From contig NC_088305.1 of the NCBI RefSeq assembly GCF_032854445.1, positions 24,647,400 to 24,711,399 of the forward strand: DNA of 64,000 nt, in the 5' to 3' direction. This document shows, one piece after another, positions 46,400-56,900 of this stretch (position 1 is its first letter; the number at the start of each line of letters is the position of its first letter). The notes below the pieces were generated by a model. That model saw only the letters and a list, made by a program, of their open reading frames with translations, was not told where the DNA came from and did not search any database. Made by a program: the position numbers and the translations under genes. The stretch comes from Liolophura sinensis (lineage: Eukaryota > Mollusca > Polyplacophora > Chitonida > Chitonidae).

Positions 46400-47397
46400 C
46401 CTCTACATTAAAACTGTGTACTTTCCAATGACACTTGTCATTACTAATGCGCAACTGACTTTTCTGAGTGTGAATATAGTATTCAGCCAACAGCAAACTA
46501 AATTTGGTTTAGCGTCAATTCCACTTTTTATCTCTGGTGCGTTTTGTATTCGATTCAGTATCCAAAGGTTATATAACTGTCACCCTTATACCATATAGTG
46601 GAGACTGATGTCGGTTTCTTTGTGCATGGTCATTAGAAAATACTATATCAGCGCCAACATTTAGGATGAGAAACGGCTTTCATGTTAAATGGGTGGAACG
46701 AGTTAAATATTTGAGTATAGAATTATTTACCGGCACGCAATATTATGAGGAGATAAAAACATCTCCCCTGCATGCATGATCAGCGAAGCGTATAGGGATT
46801 GTCAGTATATGCAAGACAAAACTGAATAAAAACAATACATATGTATACGACTACAGATTACATTTGAGTAACACAACAAAAGAGAAATTGGGAACATTGA
46901 AGTCAACATTTTGGTATTCTACATATTTCAGCGTAATTATATACACAACATAATACCAAAAGGGGGAATTAAAATAAAATGTGTTGAAAGGAGGAGTCCA
47001 CTGATTTAGAACATGTATTTCTTTGATCGCATTATAGTGTTAGACTTTTTCACTTGTCGGTGGAGGAAAGCGCGAAGATCATGTAGTATAGGACAGCTAT
47101 AGGCCTGTGCGGAACTCGCGTGACGGTGTAACACACAGCTTTTCATCATGTACGTGCCGAGCCCTACATGAGGAAGGTACAACTAAGTGATCTCCATGCA
47201 ACGTATTTCATTGCAGCATATGATATGAGGCACTAAGCAATGAAGGCCCGTGGCGCACATTCTGATGTAATAGACTGAAAAACTCTCCGGTCCCATCTCC
47301 AAAAACCTGTTGTCCCACCCAACGGCAAATTTATATGTGAGAAAAAAAGGGCGGGGCCACCGGGGTCAAGGGATTTACAACACGCCAGCTCTACATA
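46400..47397. other. Intergenic, nothing recognised
   Basis: No gene supported in either strand. Confidence 0.4.
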
Positions 47398-47635
47398 GTG
47401 ACTCAGGAACCTCTCGACCAGTGCGGTCGCCGTGAGTTCAAGTTCAGCTTATGCGGGCTTTCTCTCCGGTCGTACGTGGGAATGTCTTCCAGCAACCTGC
47501 GGATGGTAGTGGGTTTCCCCCGGGCCCTGAACGGTTTCCTCCCTCCATAATACTGGCCGCCGTCACATAAGTGAAATAGTCTTCAGTGCTGCGTATATAT
47601 ATCACCAATCAAATAAATAAATAAATAAATAAATG
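47398..47635 (+). mobile_element. SINE-A copy, 5' end lost
   Basis: It starts at GTGACTCAGGAACCTCTCGA, contains CGGTCGCCGTGAGTTCAAGT, AGCAACCTGCGGATGGTAGT, GTGAAATAGTCTTCAGTGCT, and ends CACCAATCAAATAAATAAAT. Confidence 0.9.
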
Positions 47636-47739
47636 GTGGTGCTACAAGATAGGTCTATCCTCTCTCTATATATAGGCCTATATTGACAATCAGTTATGAT
47701 TTACATGTGTTACGTGACTAAAAAGCTAAAACTAAATCG

Positions 47740-48140
47740 TAATGCGACCCGCGTTATAACTTTTAGGAACTTTATTACCGAGTTTGCACGGCAACACGCG
47801 AACAGACGAGGTTAAAAACAAACCCTGGATTTGTGCTCATTGAATTTCGCCAAAATCTCCAGCATAGCTTCTTTAAGGATAATCCTATAGGGCTAATGCT
47901 GAATTGTGTTACGATTTCATTGAAATTTGATTAGGCCTATTATAGAACCCGCGATGTAGGCCTAGATGGATCTGCATGTTACGGGGGCCTAGCTGTTAGT
48001 GCCATTCGAAACTTATAACATTTTCTAATGATTTACCATGAAATGTACCCGCGATGTAAACGTTTTCTACCCGGTGTAAAACTTTGCACTGAAGTACAAA
48101 AGTTTTCTCCGCGGAGAAAACCGCGTTATAACGTTTGCCG
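47740..48140. repeat. Recurrent CCCGCG-TAA motifs and a 20-bp palindrome
   Basis: Related short motifs occur at ~47752 (ACCCGCGTTATAACTTTT), ~47950 (ACCCGCGATGTAGG), ~48049 (ACCCGCGATGTAAACG), ~48069 (ACCCGGTGTAAAAC) and ~48120 (ACCGCGTTATAACG). 48102-48121 is the perfect palindrome GTTTTCTCCGCGGAGAAAAC. I do not recognise the element. Confidence 0.55.
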
Positions 48141-48327
48141 TATCACGCCTATATGTCTATACGAAGAAAGACTCCTTTAAAGCACCTACACAGGCTATAG
48201 GCCTTTTAGTACCGTATATATGCTATGCCTTAGTAGACCTACTCGTTCTATATCAGACCTCCTTACGATTATTCAGTTCTATTAAATTTTGAGGGTTTTT
48301 TTTCTTCTGATAATTTACTTGATTTGA

Positions 48328-48398
48328 TTTAACAATTTCTGATATTTACCAGCTCCACAGACCTTTAGGGCCTAGGCTAAATATCACAAATTGTTAAA
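48328..48398. repeat. 21-bp inverted repeat, 29-nt spacer
   Basis: The left arm TTTAACAATTTCTGATATTT (48328-48348) pairs with 48378-48398 at 20 of 21 positions. Confidence 0.8.
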
Positions 48399-49062
48399 AA
48401 TGGCCCCATAGTGTATTATTACCCGGTAGCTGTCCACGTGCTTTAAAAACGCATCAGTATGAGTCTAGCCTACATTTGTGTAGCACATAAGTAATAAGCG
48501 GTTTTTAAAAATATTTTTATGTCTGTAAATATTCTTTTCGTATTTTTATGAGTTTGTATGAAATTTGCGACGTGAAAAGCCATGGATCGGCGTTTCTCAT
48601 AGTAAATACGAAACTACGGCGGGCACTTGTTTATGGTTCGTTGTCCTCGTGAGAATTGGAATCAACTGACTTTTCATTCACTGGAAAGTTTGAAAGCAAC
48701 AACTTCTCTAACAGACAGTAGGTGTATCCTTCTACAGCAGCTGTGCCCGTCCGTCAAGCGAAAGGCGTTGTTACCAACATCGAAGACAATGAACGTTTAT
48801 ATAATTAACTTTCTTTGCTGACGGCTTCATAAAACAAACTGCACTTTAAGGGCATTGGGTGTCCAATTTCCGTACAGCAGGGCTTTCAAACATAAATGTT
48901 TGACGCGAAGTTGGTTTGGGTCTTTTAAGCTGAATCTGTTGTCACGCGGTAGAGTTTTGTCAGTTCATTGGAGAACCGCCTTTTCAAATTGAACATCTGA
49001 GAAGGGACGCCGCGACTAACAATAAGCATCAACCAAGCAAGCCTTTACACTACAACAGCCGA

Positions 49063-49092
49063 TTTTACATTAATCATACGATTAATGTAAAA
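49063..49092. repeat. 13-bp perfect hairpin
   Basis: TTTTACATTAATC, loop ATAC, then its exact inverse GATTAATGTAAAA. Confidence 0.9.
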
Positions 49093-49467
49093 ATTGACAT
49101 GTACAAGTATACTTGTAAAACAGTCCACATTTGTCCATACAGGGCAACACACCCATAGTTTTAGGAAGAAGGTACTTCCTATTTTATATGCTGTGTGAGA
49201 TAGGGACAAAGATATTTAAAGTGAAATGCAGATACTGGAATCTGCTTTTCCTGAACAAATGTTAGGTGACGACACCGTTAAATATTAACTGGGCCTCAGT
49301 TTCAGAACACATATTAACCAGTGGAAGGTATTAAAAGTTCATGTTTTTGTATTAAAACAATGAAATAATAAACTGTTGGCCAGCTCCTGATGAATGAGAC
49401 CCCAAAGTGGAAATTTTGCCAGTGGTTCAGTTGAGATTTGTCCTGTTCCCCCACCCTCCACCTCTAG

Positions 49468-49508
49468 CTCTCTGCTTAACTCAAGAAAGCAGAGATTTAA
49501 GCAGAGAG
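49468..49508. repeat. 11-bp inverted repeat
   Basis: CTCTCTGCTTA at 49468-49478 and its exact inverse TAAGCAGAGAG at 49498-49508. Confidence 0.8.
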
Positions 49509-49786
49509 ACTTTAAAAATGAAAAATTGCTTGTAGATTGAGTAGCTGAATAAGACTTTTGATTTTATTTTGAAAACATATTTCTTGCGTTCTAGATTTTA
49601 TTTTGTTCATATTATTTCCAGTCAAATCTGTAGCTCGAATTTAGGTAAGGCTACACATTGTGGAGATAGGAGTGCACTGATATGGACATGGGTCTTCTAA
49701 TTTCAGATATCAACAAATTTGCTTTCATCCAGATCTTGGTTTATACTAACATAACTCAACAATGAAAGGCTCAAAGTAATTGTTCA

Positions 49787-49929
49787 GGCTGGCTTCCTCT
49801 CCAGCTGTACATGGGAAGGTCTGCCAGCAACCTTTGTATGGTCTGCCCAGTTTCCTCCCACCATCATGCTGGCCGCCGTCGTACAAGTGAAATATGGCGT
49901 AAAACACCGATCAGATAAATAAGTAAATC
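49787..49929 (+). mobile_element. SINE-A 3' part with deletions
   Basis: GGCTGGCTTCCTCTCCAGCT, GGTCTGCCAGCAACCTTTGT and GCTGGCCGCCGTCGTACAAG, with AATATTCTTGAGTACGG reduced to AATATGG, then CACCGATCAGATAAATAAG. Confidence 0.87.
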
Positions 49930-49992
49930 AAAGTAATCGTGAAACAGCGAATATATACAACATATATAACACCACCAGAAATTAAGATTAAC

Positions 49993-50233
49993 TTCCTTCG
50001 TGGCTCAGTTGGTAAACGCGCCAGCGTAATGACCCAGGAGCCTCTCACTAATGCAGTCGCTGTGAGTTCAAGTCCTCTCTTGCCGTAAGTAGGAAGGTCT
50101 GGCAGCAACCTACAGATGGTCGTGGGTTTCCCCCGGGCTCTGCTCGGTTTCCACTCACCATAATGCTGGCTGCCGTCATATAAGTGAAATATTCTTGAGT
50201 ACGGTGTAAAACACAAATCAAATAAACAAAATA
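49993..50233 (+). mobile_element. SINE-A, near full length
   Basis: The head TCCTTCGTGGCTCAGTTGGT, then GCGTAATGACCCAGGAGCCT, GCTGTGAGTTCAAGTCCTCT, the conserved 3' domain, and the tail CACAAATCAAATAAACAAAA. Confidence 0.93.
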
Positions 50234-50482
50234 AAGATTAATCTAATTGCGTTCAAAGACAGTAGCATGGACAAAAACACGTGCATCTCTTTGTATTCCT
50301 TATATACATGTATAAACTATCATGTGAAACAACGTGTTAATTTAGGGCGCCTCACCTGTGCTTTTTGAAAAAAAAAACCATTTCATTCCATTAAACAGCT
50401 AAGAAATGCAGCCGGTATAAACCGTAAACTTTGGATGATTAATTAGACAATGTTCTTGTCAGAATTTTCCAAAAATGAGGGT

Positions 50483-50740
50483 AAGGTGGCGAGGGGGTAG
50501 CATGCCAGCATGGCGCAATGACCCAGGAGCCTCTCGGGAATGTTGTCGCTGTGAGTTCAAGTCCAGCTCATGTTGGCGTCCTCTCCGGCCATACATGAGA
50601 AGGTCTTCCAGCAATCTGTGGATGGTTGTGAGTTTCCCCAGGCTCTGTTCGATTTCATCCCACCATAATGACGGCTGCCGTCGTATAAGTGAAATATTCT
50701 TGAGTACAGCGTAAAAAAAAAACAATCAAATATATAGATA
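50483..50740 (+). mobile_element. SINE-A, near full length
   Basis: The head is diverged (GTGGCGAGGGGGTAGCATGC). It then has GGCGCAATGACCCAGGAGCC, GCTGTGAGTTCAAGTCCAGC and AAGTGAAATATTCTTGAGTA, and an A-run tail. Confidence 0.9.
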
Positions 50741-50912
50741 ACATTTTTTTATATAACAGAGCCCTGACACTCTCATATTTGCTTGAGGGGTTAACAGATG
50801 AACTGACTAGGACATGGGAAATTTGGATAGATACCTTTGACTGGATCACTGAATGATAGAGGGTGCCTACATGTATGTGTAGAACTGAACAGAAGGGAAA
50901 TAATCAGTCAAG

Positions 50913-50961
50913 ATGGCAGATGATGGTGAAGTTGAAGTATGCCCCCCAGCTACCAAGAAAG
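50913..50961 (+). CDS. SLC40A1: Ferroportin exon 1
   Basis: Encodes [16 protein letters not shown], an acidic cytoplasmic N-terminus; ends in phase 1 at the donor GTATGT. The link to exon 2 rests on phase and on the good start context (TCAAGATGG). Confidence 0.75.
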
Positions 50962-53900
50962 GTATGTGAGAACATTTTTGGATACTTTTTCACTTTTTTT
51001 TTCTTTTATTAGAAAGCAAATTTTTATTCTTTTTTTGGAGACATTTGTTGGAGACATTAAAGTACATGATTGAAAACTATCTGCAATACTTTACTCTTTC
51101 CTCAGATACACCCATATTATAAATGAATCTTATGTCCCTTTCACAAAAATTTATATCCGGATCTAATTTGAACCGGTTTATATCAAAGTCAGTTTAAAAA
51201 TGCGTGCCTTCACACGATCATGTGACCAGGCCGGTTTTAAGCCAGTTCAGGCATTTGTTCCATCACAAGGTCACATTTTGGCTGGAGTAGTAATTGCAAC
51301 GTCATCCTAACATTGTAACCGGTAGCACAGTTGGTAGAGCGTCCACTTCAGTAGGCAGTAGATCCAGGGTCAATCCTGGGTCGAGTCACACTTAAGACTT
51401 TAAAAGAGGAAGTTGTAACTTCCTCGCTTGGCGTTCAGCATGAAGGGGATAGTGCAATGACTAGTTAACCTGAGTTAGTATAATGGCCCGGGCGGGGCGA
51501 CACTTGCCTTCGAAAATGCCTCTCAGTGAAGCAGCACTAGATAAAAGAGCGGTGGAAATCCACCTTGCAAACGAGGTACATTACATGCACTCGAGCGATT
51601 CCTTCATCGTCATGTGACTAAAAAATTGTATAGTATGACGTTAAACCCCATGCACTCACTCTTAACTTCGTATCCGCGACATTTACCATTCACACAACAC
51701 AGATAAACCAGCTCAAGACATGAAACTGGCTAAGAACAAAAATGTTATAAAAAGCCAAGTTAGGAGTATGTAAGACTTAATTTTTCTCCTCCTTGGAACC
51801 CAAACATGTACATGTACATGGTTTTGAACTGAAATGGTTTAACACACAGGTGAAGAACTTGACAGACAAACCATGTCAACTTTTCAAGAAGTGTCTTTTT
51901 GTTATAAAATTAATGCTAATAGGAGCAATTAGCACATGTCATGTACCTCAATAAATTATGCCTGTTCAGACCTACATATAAATGACCTGTGGAATGTGTC
52001 AGTCTGTACATATCAGTTGCAGCGGTATGCCAAACCGTGGGCATACTTGAGTGTACTGACCACAAAAGAATAGATATGCTTTTAAAGGAGAAGAAAACCT
52101 AAAAACATGACACTATTGACTGAAAAGAGCACATTTTTTCTATCTGATGGTGCCTGCTGCATAATTTTGCCATTTTCCTTGCCATACATGTAAAGCCTGA
52201 AAACGGCAAACCTGGCATAAATCACTTAGTCCATCGTGTCCTCCATCTTTAACACCCTGTAATTTATGCTGGGGTTGTGTTGCCTCTCAGCCATTGAGAG
52301 TCGCTAAAACTGCTGGCTTGTTCGTGTAAACGGAACTTAAGTCCAACATTCCGGTTTCCCGATTGTCAAGCGGAAAATGAACTGTACCGTTCGCTACCCT
52401 CTGGGAAGAAGAGTTCTACCGGAAATGTATGAACTGCACTTCGGTAGTTTCCGACGGCAAATCTCCTCCTAACACAGAAGACTTCAGGACTAGTTCTTAG
52501 GCAAAATGGAGTCGCCCACAGCGGATTTTGGTGCTGACTTTATTTATAATTTATCAACTTTAGGTACAGATTAGAATGTTTTTCATGGCATGAACCTGCA
52601 AGGAAACGCATACTCTTTTCAATGGTATTTGATTGATATTTAAATTTTCTTCTCCTTTAACAAATGAGACATACCTTAACTCCTCAACATTTTTGCATAT
52701 GAAAAAAGCAACTTTCAACGACAGATCTGTTTTTGATAATTTTTTCTACAGAGAGATGTTCTCAGTGGATGAATACTCCAGCTTTCTCAGTGTATGTGAT
52801 GAAAGCTCTTTCATCATGGGTAAGTACTGTAACTGATTAGTATTTGTTTATTGATTGGATAGGTGTTTTATGATGTATTTAAGAATATTTCACTCATACA
52901 ACCACCAGCTGAGTTATTATACAGGTTATTTCTTGGAATAACGTCATTGACATTGACATTAATTTCTTATTCCAAAGTGTTTTTCTCGTGGAGTGAGCTG
53001 GTACTTGTAGAAGGTTCAGTTCTCATCATATTGATTGATGCAATTGGAAGAGAATAGGTATTAGAGTGCCCGTTATTTTTTGTTCCATCTACTAATTAAA
53101 CTAGGTGCTATTTGGGGGCCTCCTTGGCTCAGTCGGTTGGCGCGCTAGTGCAGCGTAATGACCCAGGAGCCTCTCACCAATGTGGTCGCTGTGAGTTCAA
53201 GTCCATCTCATGCTGGCTTCCTCTCCGGCCGTAAGTGGGAAGGTCTGCCTGCAACCTACGGATGGTCGTGGGTTTCCCCCAGGCTGTGCCTGGTTTCCAC
53301 CCACCATAATGCTGGCCGCCGTCGTATAAGTGAAATATTCTTGAGTACGGCGTAAAACACCAATCAAAAAAAAAAAAAAAAAAAAAAGGTGCTATTTGAT
53401 GCCCAGGTGAAGAAATTTTCTTTTTTTGTGAGGACGGTCATTTTTATGGGTGACGGAAACCTTTATGGCGCCTGTGGTATAAAACCTGTGCGCTTTGGCA
53501 AGTTACCGACTTTCCTGGACACAAAGACACAGTTTTCCTGCAGTGCAAGCTGCAAGCTGGTCTCCAACTAACATTAAACTGCTCACACATTAATTCTTAC
53601 TAAGGCTCGATGTTTGTTGAAAAAAACAAAACATGCTGAAGTTGTTTTACCCCTTGGTCCTGAAGCTCCAGCGTGCTCCTCCCAAAACCCCCATTATATG
53701 TATTTTGTGTTCATATGATTTTGAAAGAAAGCTATAAAGCAACCAGCATTATAAATTTTACAAGCCTTATGACTGATTTTGAACAGTAAAACATGCCCAG
53801 GGGAAGTTGATATTTTATGAAAGCTAATTATTTGGGCTATTTCAAAACATCAGGTGGTGGTGGTGGTGGTGGTGGGGGGGCTTCGTGGTTCAGTTGGTTA

Positions 53901-56900
53901 GCGTGCCCAGAAGCCTCTCACCAATGCTGTCGCTGTGAGTTCAAGTCCAGCTCATACTGGGTTCCTCTCTGGGAAGGTCTGCCAGCAACCTGCGGATGGT
54001 CGTGGGTTTCCCCAGGGCTCTGCCCGGTTTCCTCCCACCATAATGCTGGCTGCCGTCGTATAAGTGAAATATTCTTGAGTACGGCATAAAACATCAATCA
54101 AATAAATAAATCAAATCGAAACATCCGAAAAAATTTGATTGGATTTGGGCTCATCAAATTTTTTGTCAAAAATCTCTGCGTGACATAATCTCTTTAAGTT
54201 TGAAATTATCCACCCCTCTGACGGTCAGTCCTTATCTCTGTTCAGGGTGACCGCATGTGGATGTTTGCCGTAGGACTGTATCTGGTCAAACTGTCCAACG
54301 TGACCCTGACACTGACAGCTATTTATGGCCTAACAGGTGGGGTGTGTGTCATCCTGCTGGGTGCCCTTGTGGGGGATTGGGTGGACCGCAACCCAAGACT
54401 TAAAGGTGGGTAACTGTTACAAGCGGTTATCGTTCTTAACATGGTTCATTTCATGCTAAACAAGGCCAACATTTACTCAAAATTTGTTTGGTGTTTAAGT
54501 ATATGTAATTTTGCAGTATTCAAGAAAATTTTACTTACTTGAGAGAGGCCAGGTTGATTTGTGGAGGAAATCAGAGTGCTTGGAGCATTAAAGGTGGAGA
54601 AAGCATACACACTACATCAAGTTCAGATGAAAGAGTCCAGAAATATAGTTGTAAATGTGGTCTTCAATATTTGTTTTGCTTTTTCTTTGAAAGGAAAAAG
54701 GCACTTGAAAATAATTTTTGTATGGTGGGTATTTGGGGCAACATTTTGGTATTTGTAGTCTTTGTGTAATAATGTTATAAATGATGATTTAATACATGAT
54801 TAATAAATACAGTTGCACTAGAATTCAGTCTTCTCAGCCAAAAAATGTGTTAAACCTTGATTTGGATCATATCTATATTATTAACATATACATAAATATT
54901 ATCATAATTCAGATTAAACGCATATGTTTGGATATAAACAAAAAATTCACATTTGAATTTATTTATTAGACATGAAACACATCCTTATTTAGAACATTAT
55001 AATACAAAGATAATAAAAACAAAAAGGTGATCCCAAATACCCACGACACAAAAACATTTTCGAATACCCTTTCTTCCTGGAAAAAAAAAGATGAAAAAAA
55101 AATTTGAAAAACCAAATTTGCAAATAAGTTCTGGCTTTTTCATCTGATTTTGGCATCATTTTTATGTTTTCTTCTCCTTTAAACAAGTATGTATATCTTA
55201 CAAACCTCCTAACTTAAAGTGGTCTTCCAGCAACCTGCAGATGGTCATGGGTTTCCGCAGGGTTCTGCCTGGTTTCCTCCCACTATAATGCTGGCCGCCG
55301 TCGTATGAGTGAAATATTCTTGAGTACGGTTTAAAACACCAATCAAATAATAAAATAAATCCTAACTTAAAGTAGTCTGCCAGCAACCTGCAGATGGTCG
55401 TGGGTTTCCCCCGGGTTCTGCCCAGTTTCCTCCCACTATAATGCTGGCCGTCGTCGTATAAGTGAAATATGGCGTAAAACACCAATCAAATAAATAAATA
55501 AATAGAAAATCGTTGTTGTGTATTGCTTATTTGCTGGGCCAGGTTGGTGATCTTCTTCTTCCCGCCTCCATACAGTGGCACGGACTTCCCTGGTCATCCA
55601 GAACACAGCGGTCATCGTGTGTGCGGTCATCCTATGTGTTGTGCTGACCTACTACCAGAAGATACTGACCATCTGGCCCATCCACCTAGCTAACATCTGC
55701 TCTGCGCTGATCATCGCTGCAGCCGTCGTGTCTAAACTGGCCAGCATTGCCACTAAGATCGCCGTGGAGAAGGATTGGGTTGTGGTGATGGCAGCAGGCA
55801 ACAAGGATAGGCTATCAAGTAAGCCAGCAGATGGTTGTTATAAACCCTCTCTGAAGTGTGAAGACTGGTGGTATAGGATGTGTTGTGTTCTGTCTTTTTG
55901 TCTGTTCATCTGTCGCTCTGTGCTGTCTCTCTGTCCATCTGTATTTTCAGGTGTCTGTTTGTCGATCTGTATGTCAGTCCATCTGTCTGACTTCGCTCTC
56001 TGTTCGTCCATCTGTCTGCTTGTGCTGTCTATCTCTCTATGTTGTCTGCCCATTGATCTGCTTGTGCTGTCTACCCCTGTGTCAGTTTGTGCTGTCTTTC
56101 TGGCCATCAGTCTGCACATCTGTGTTAATCTATCAGTCTTTTTGTCTGTGCTGTCTGCCCATTTGTCAGCTTGTGTTGTCTGTCTGTCTGTTCATGCTGT
56201 CTGCCCATTTGTCTGTTAATTTTTGCTGATTGTCTATCCACACTGTCTACCAATTTGTCTGCTTGTGCTGTCTTTCTGTCCATGCTGTCTGCCCATCTAT
56301 CTGTCCATCTGTCTTGTCTTTACATCTGTCTCTGTCCATTTGTCTGTCTGTGCTGTCTCTCTTTTCATCTGTCGTTTTGTGGTGTGTGTCTGTCCATCTA
56401 CCTGACTGTGCTGTCAGTCCATCTATCTGACTGTGCCAGCTGTCCATCTACCTGACTGTGCTGTCTGTCCATCTATCAGACTATGCTGTCTGTCCATCTG
56501 TCTGTCTGTGATTTCTCTGTCTTTTTGTCTGTTTGTGCTGTTTGTCCAATGGTATATTAATTTGTTGATCTGTATCTCTGACCATCTGTCGGACTATGCT
56601 GTTTGTTCATCTGTCTGACTGTGTTGTCTCTCTGTCCATCTATCTGACTGTGCTGTTTTTCTGTTCATCTATCTGACTGTTGTCTGTCTGACCATCTGTC
56701 TGACTGTACTGTTTGTCCATTTAGCTGACTGTGTTGTCTGCCAGCCTGTCTGTCTCTGCTGTCTGTCCATCTGTCACTGGTGCCAACAAGCACCAATTCA
56801 CAATAATGCTCACCTGCTTCTCAGTTTTAATCTCTAGGGGATAAAATGAGTTTAAATCTAAAGCTTGATCAGTTACCATTGTTCAGTTTAACACTTAATA

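Larger units (their letters stand above)
48141..49786. other. Upstream flank of ferroportin, hairpins but no exon recognised
   Basis: Contains a 21-bp near-perfect inverted repeat (48328-48398), a 13-bp perfect hairpin (49063-49092) and an 11-bp inverted repeat (49468-49508). A non-coding first exon could lie here but is not identifiable. Confidence 0.4.

Noticed and set aside
55858-56620. Long Cys/Leu/Ser-rich open frames in several phases
   Set aside because: They follow from the CTGT/CCATCTGT repeat in intron 4; no start context or homology.
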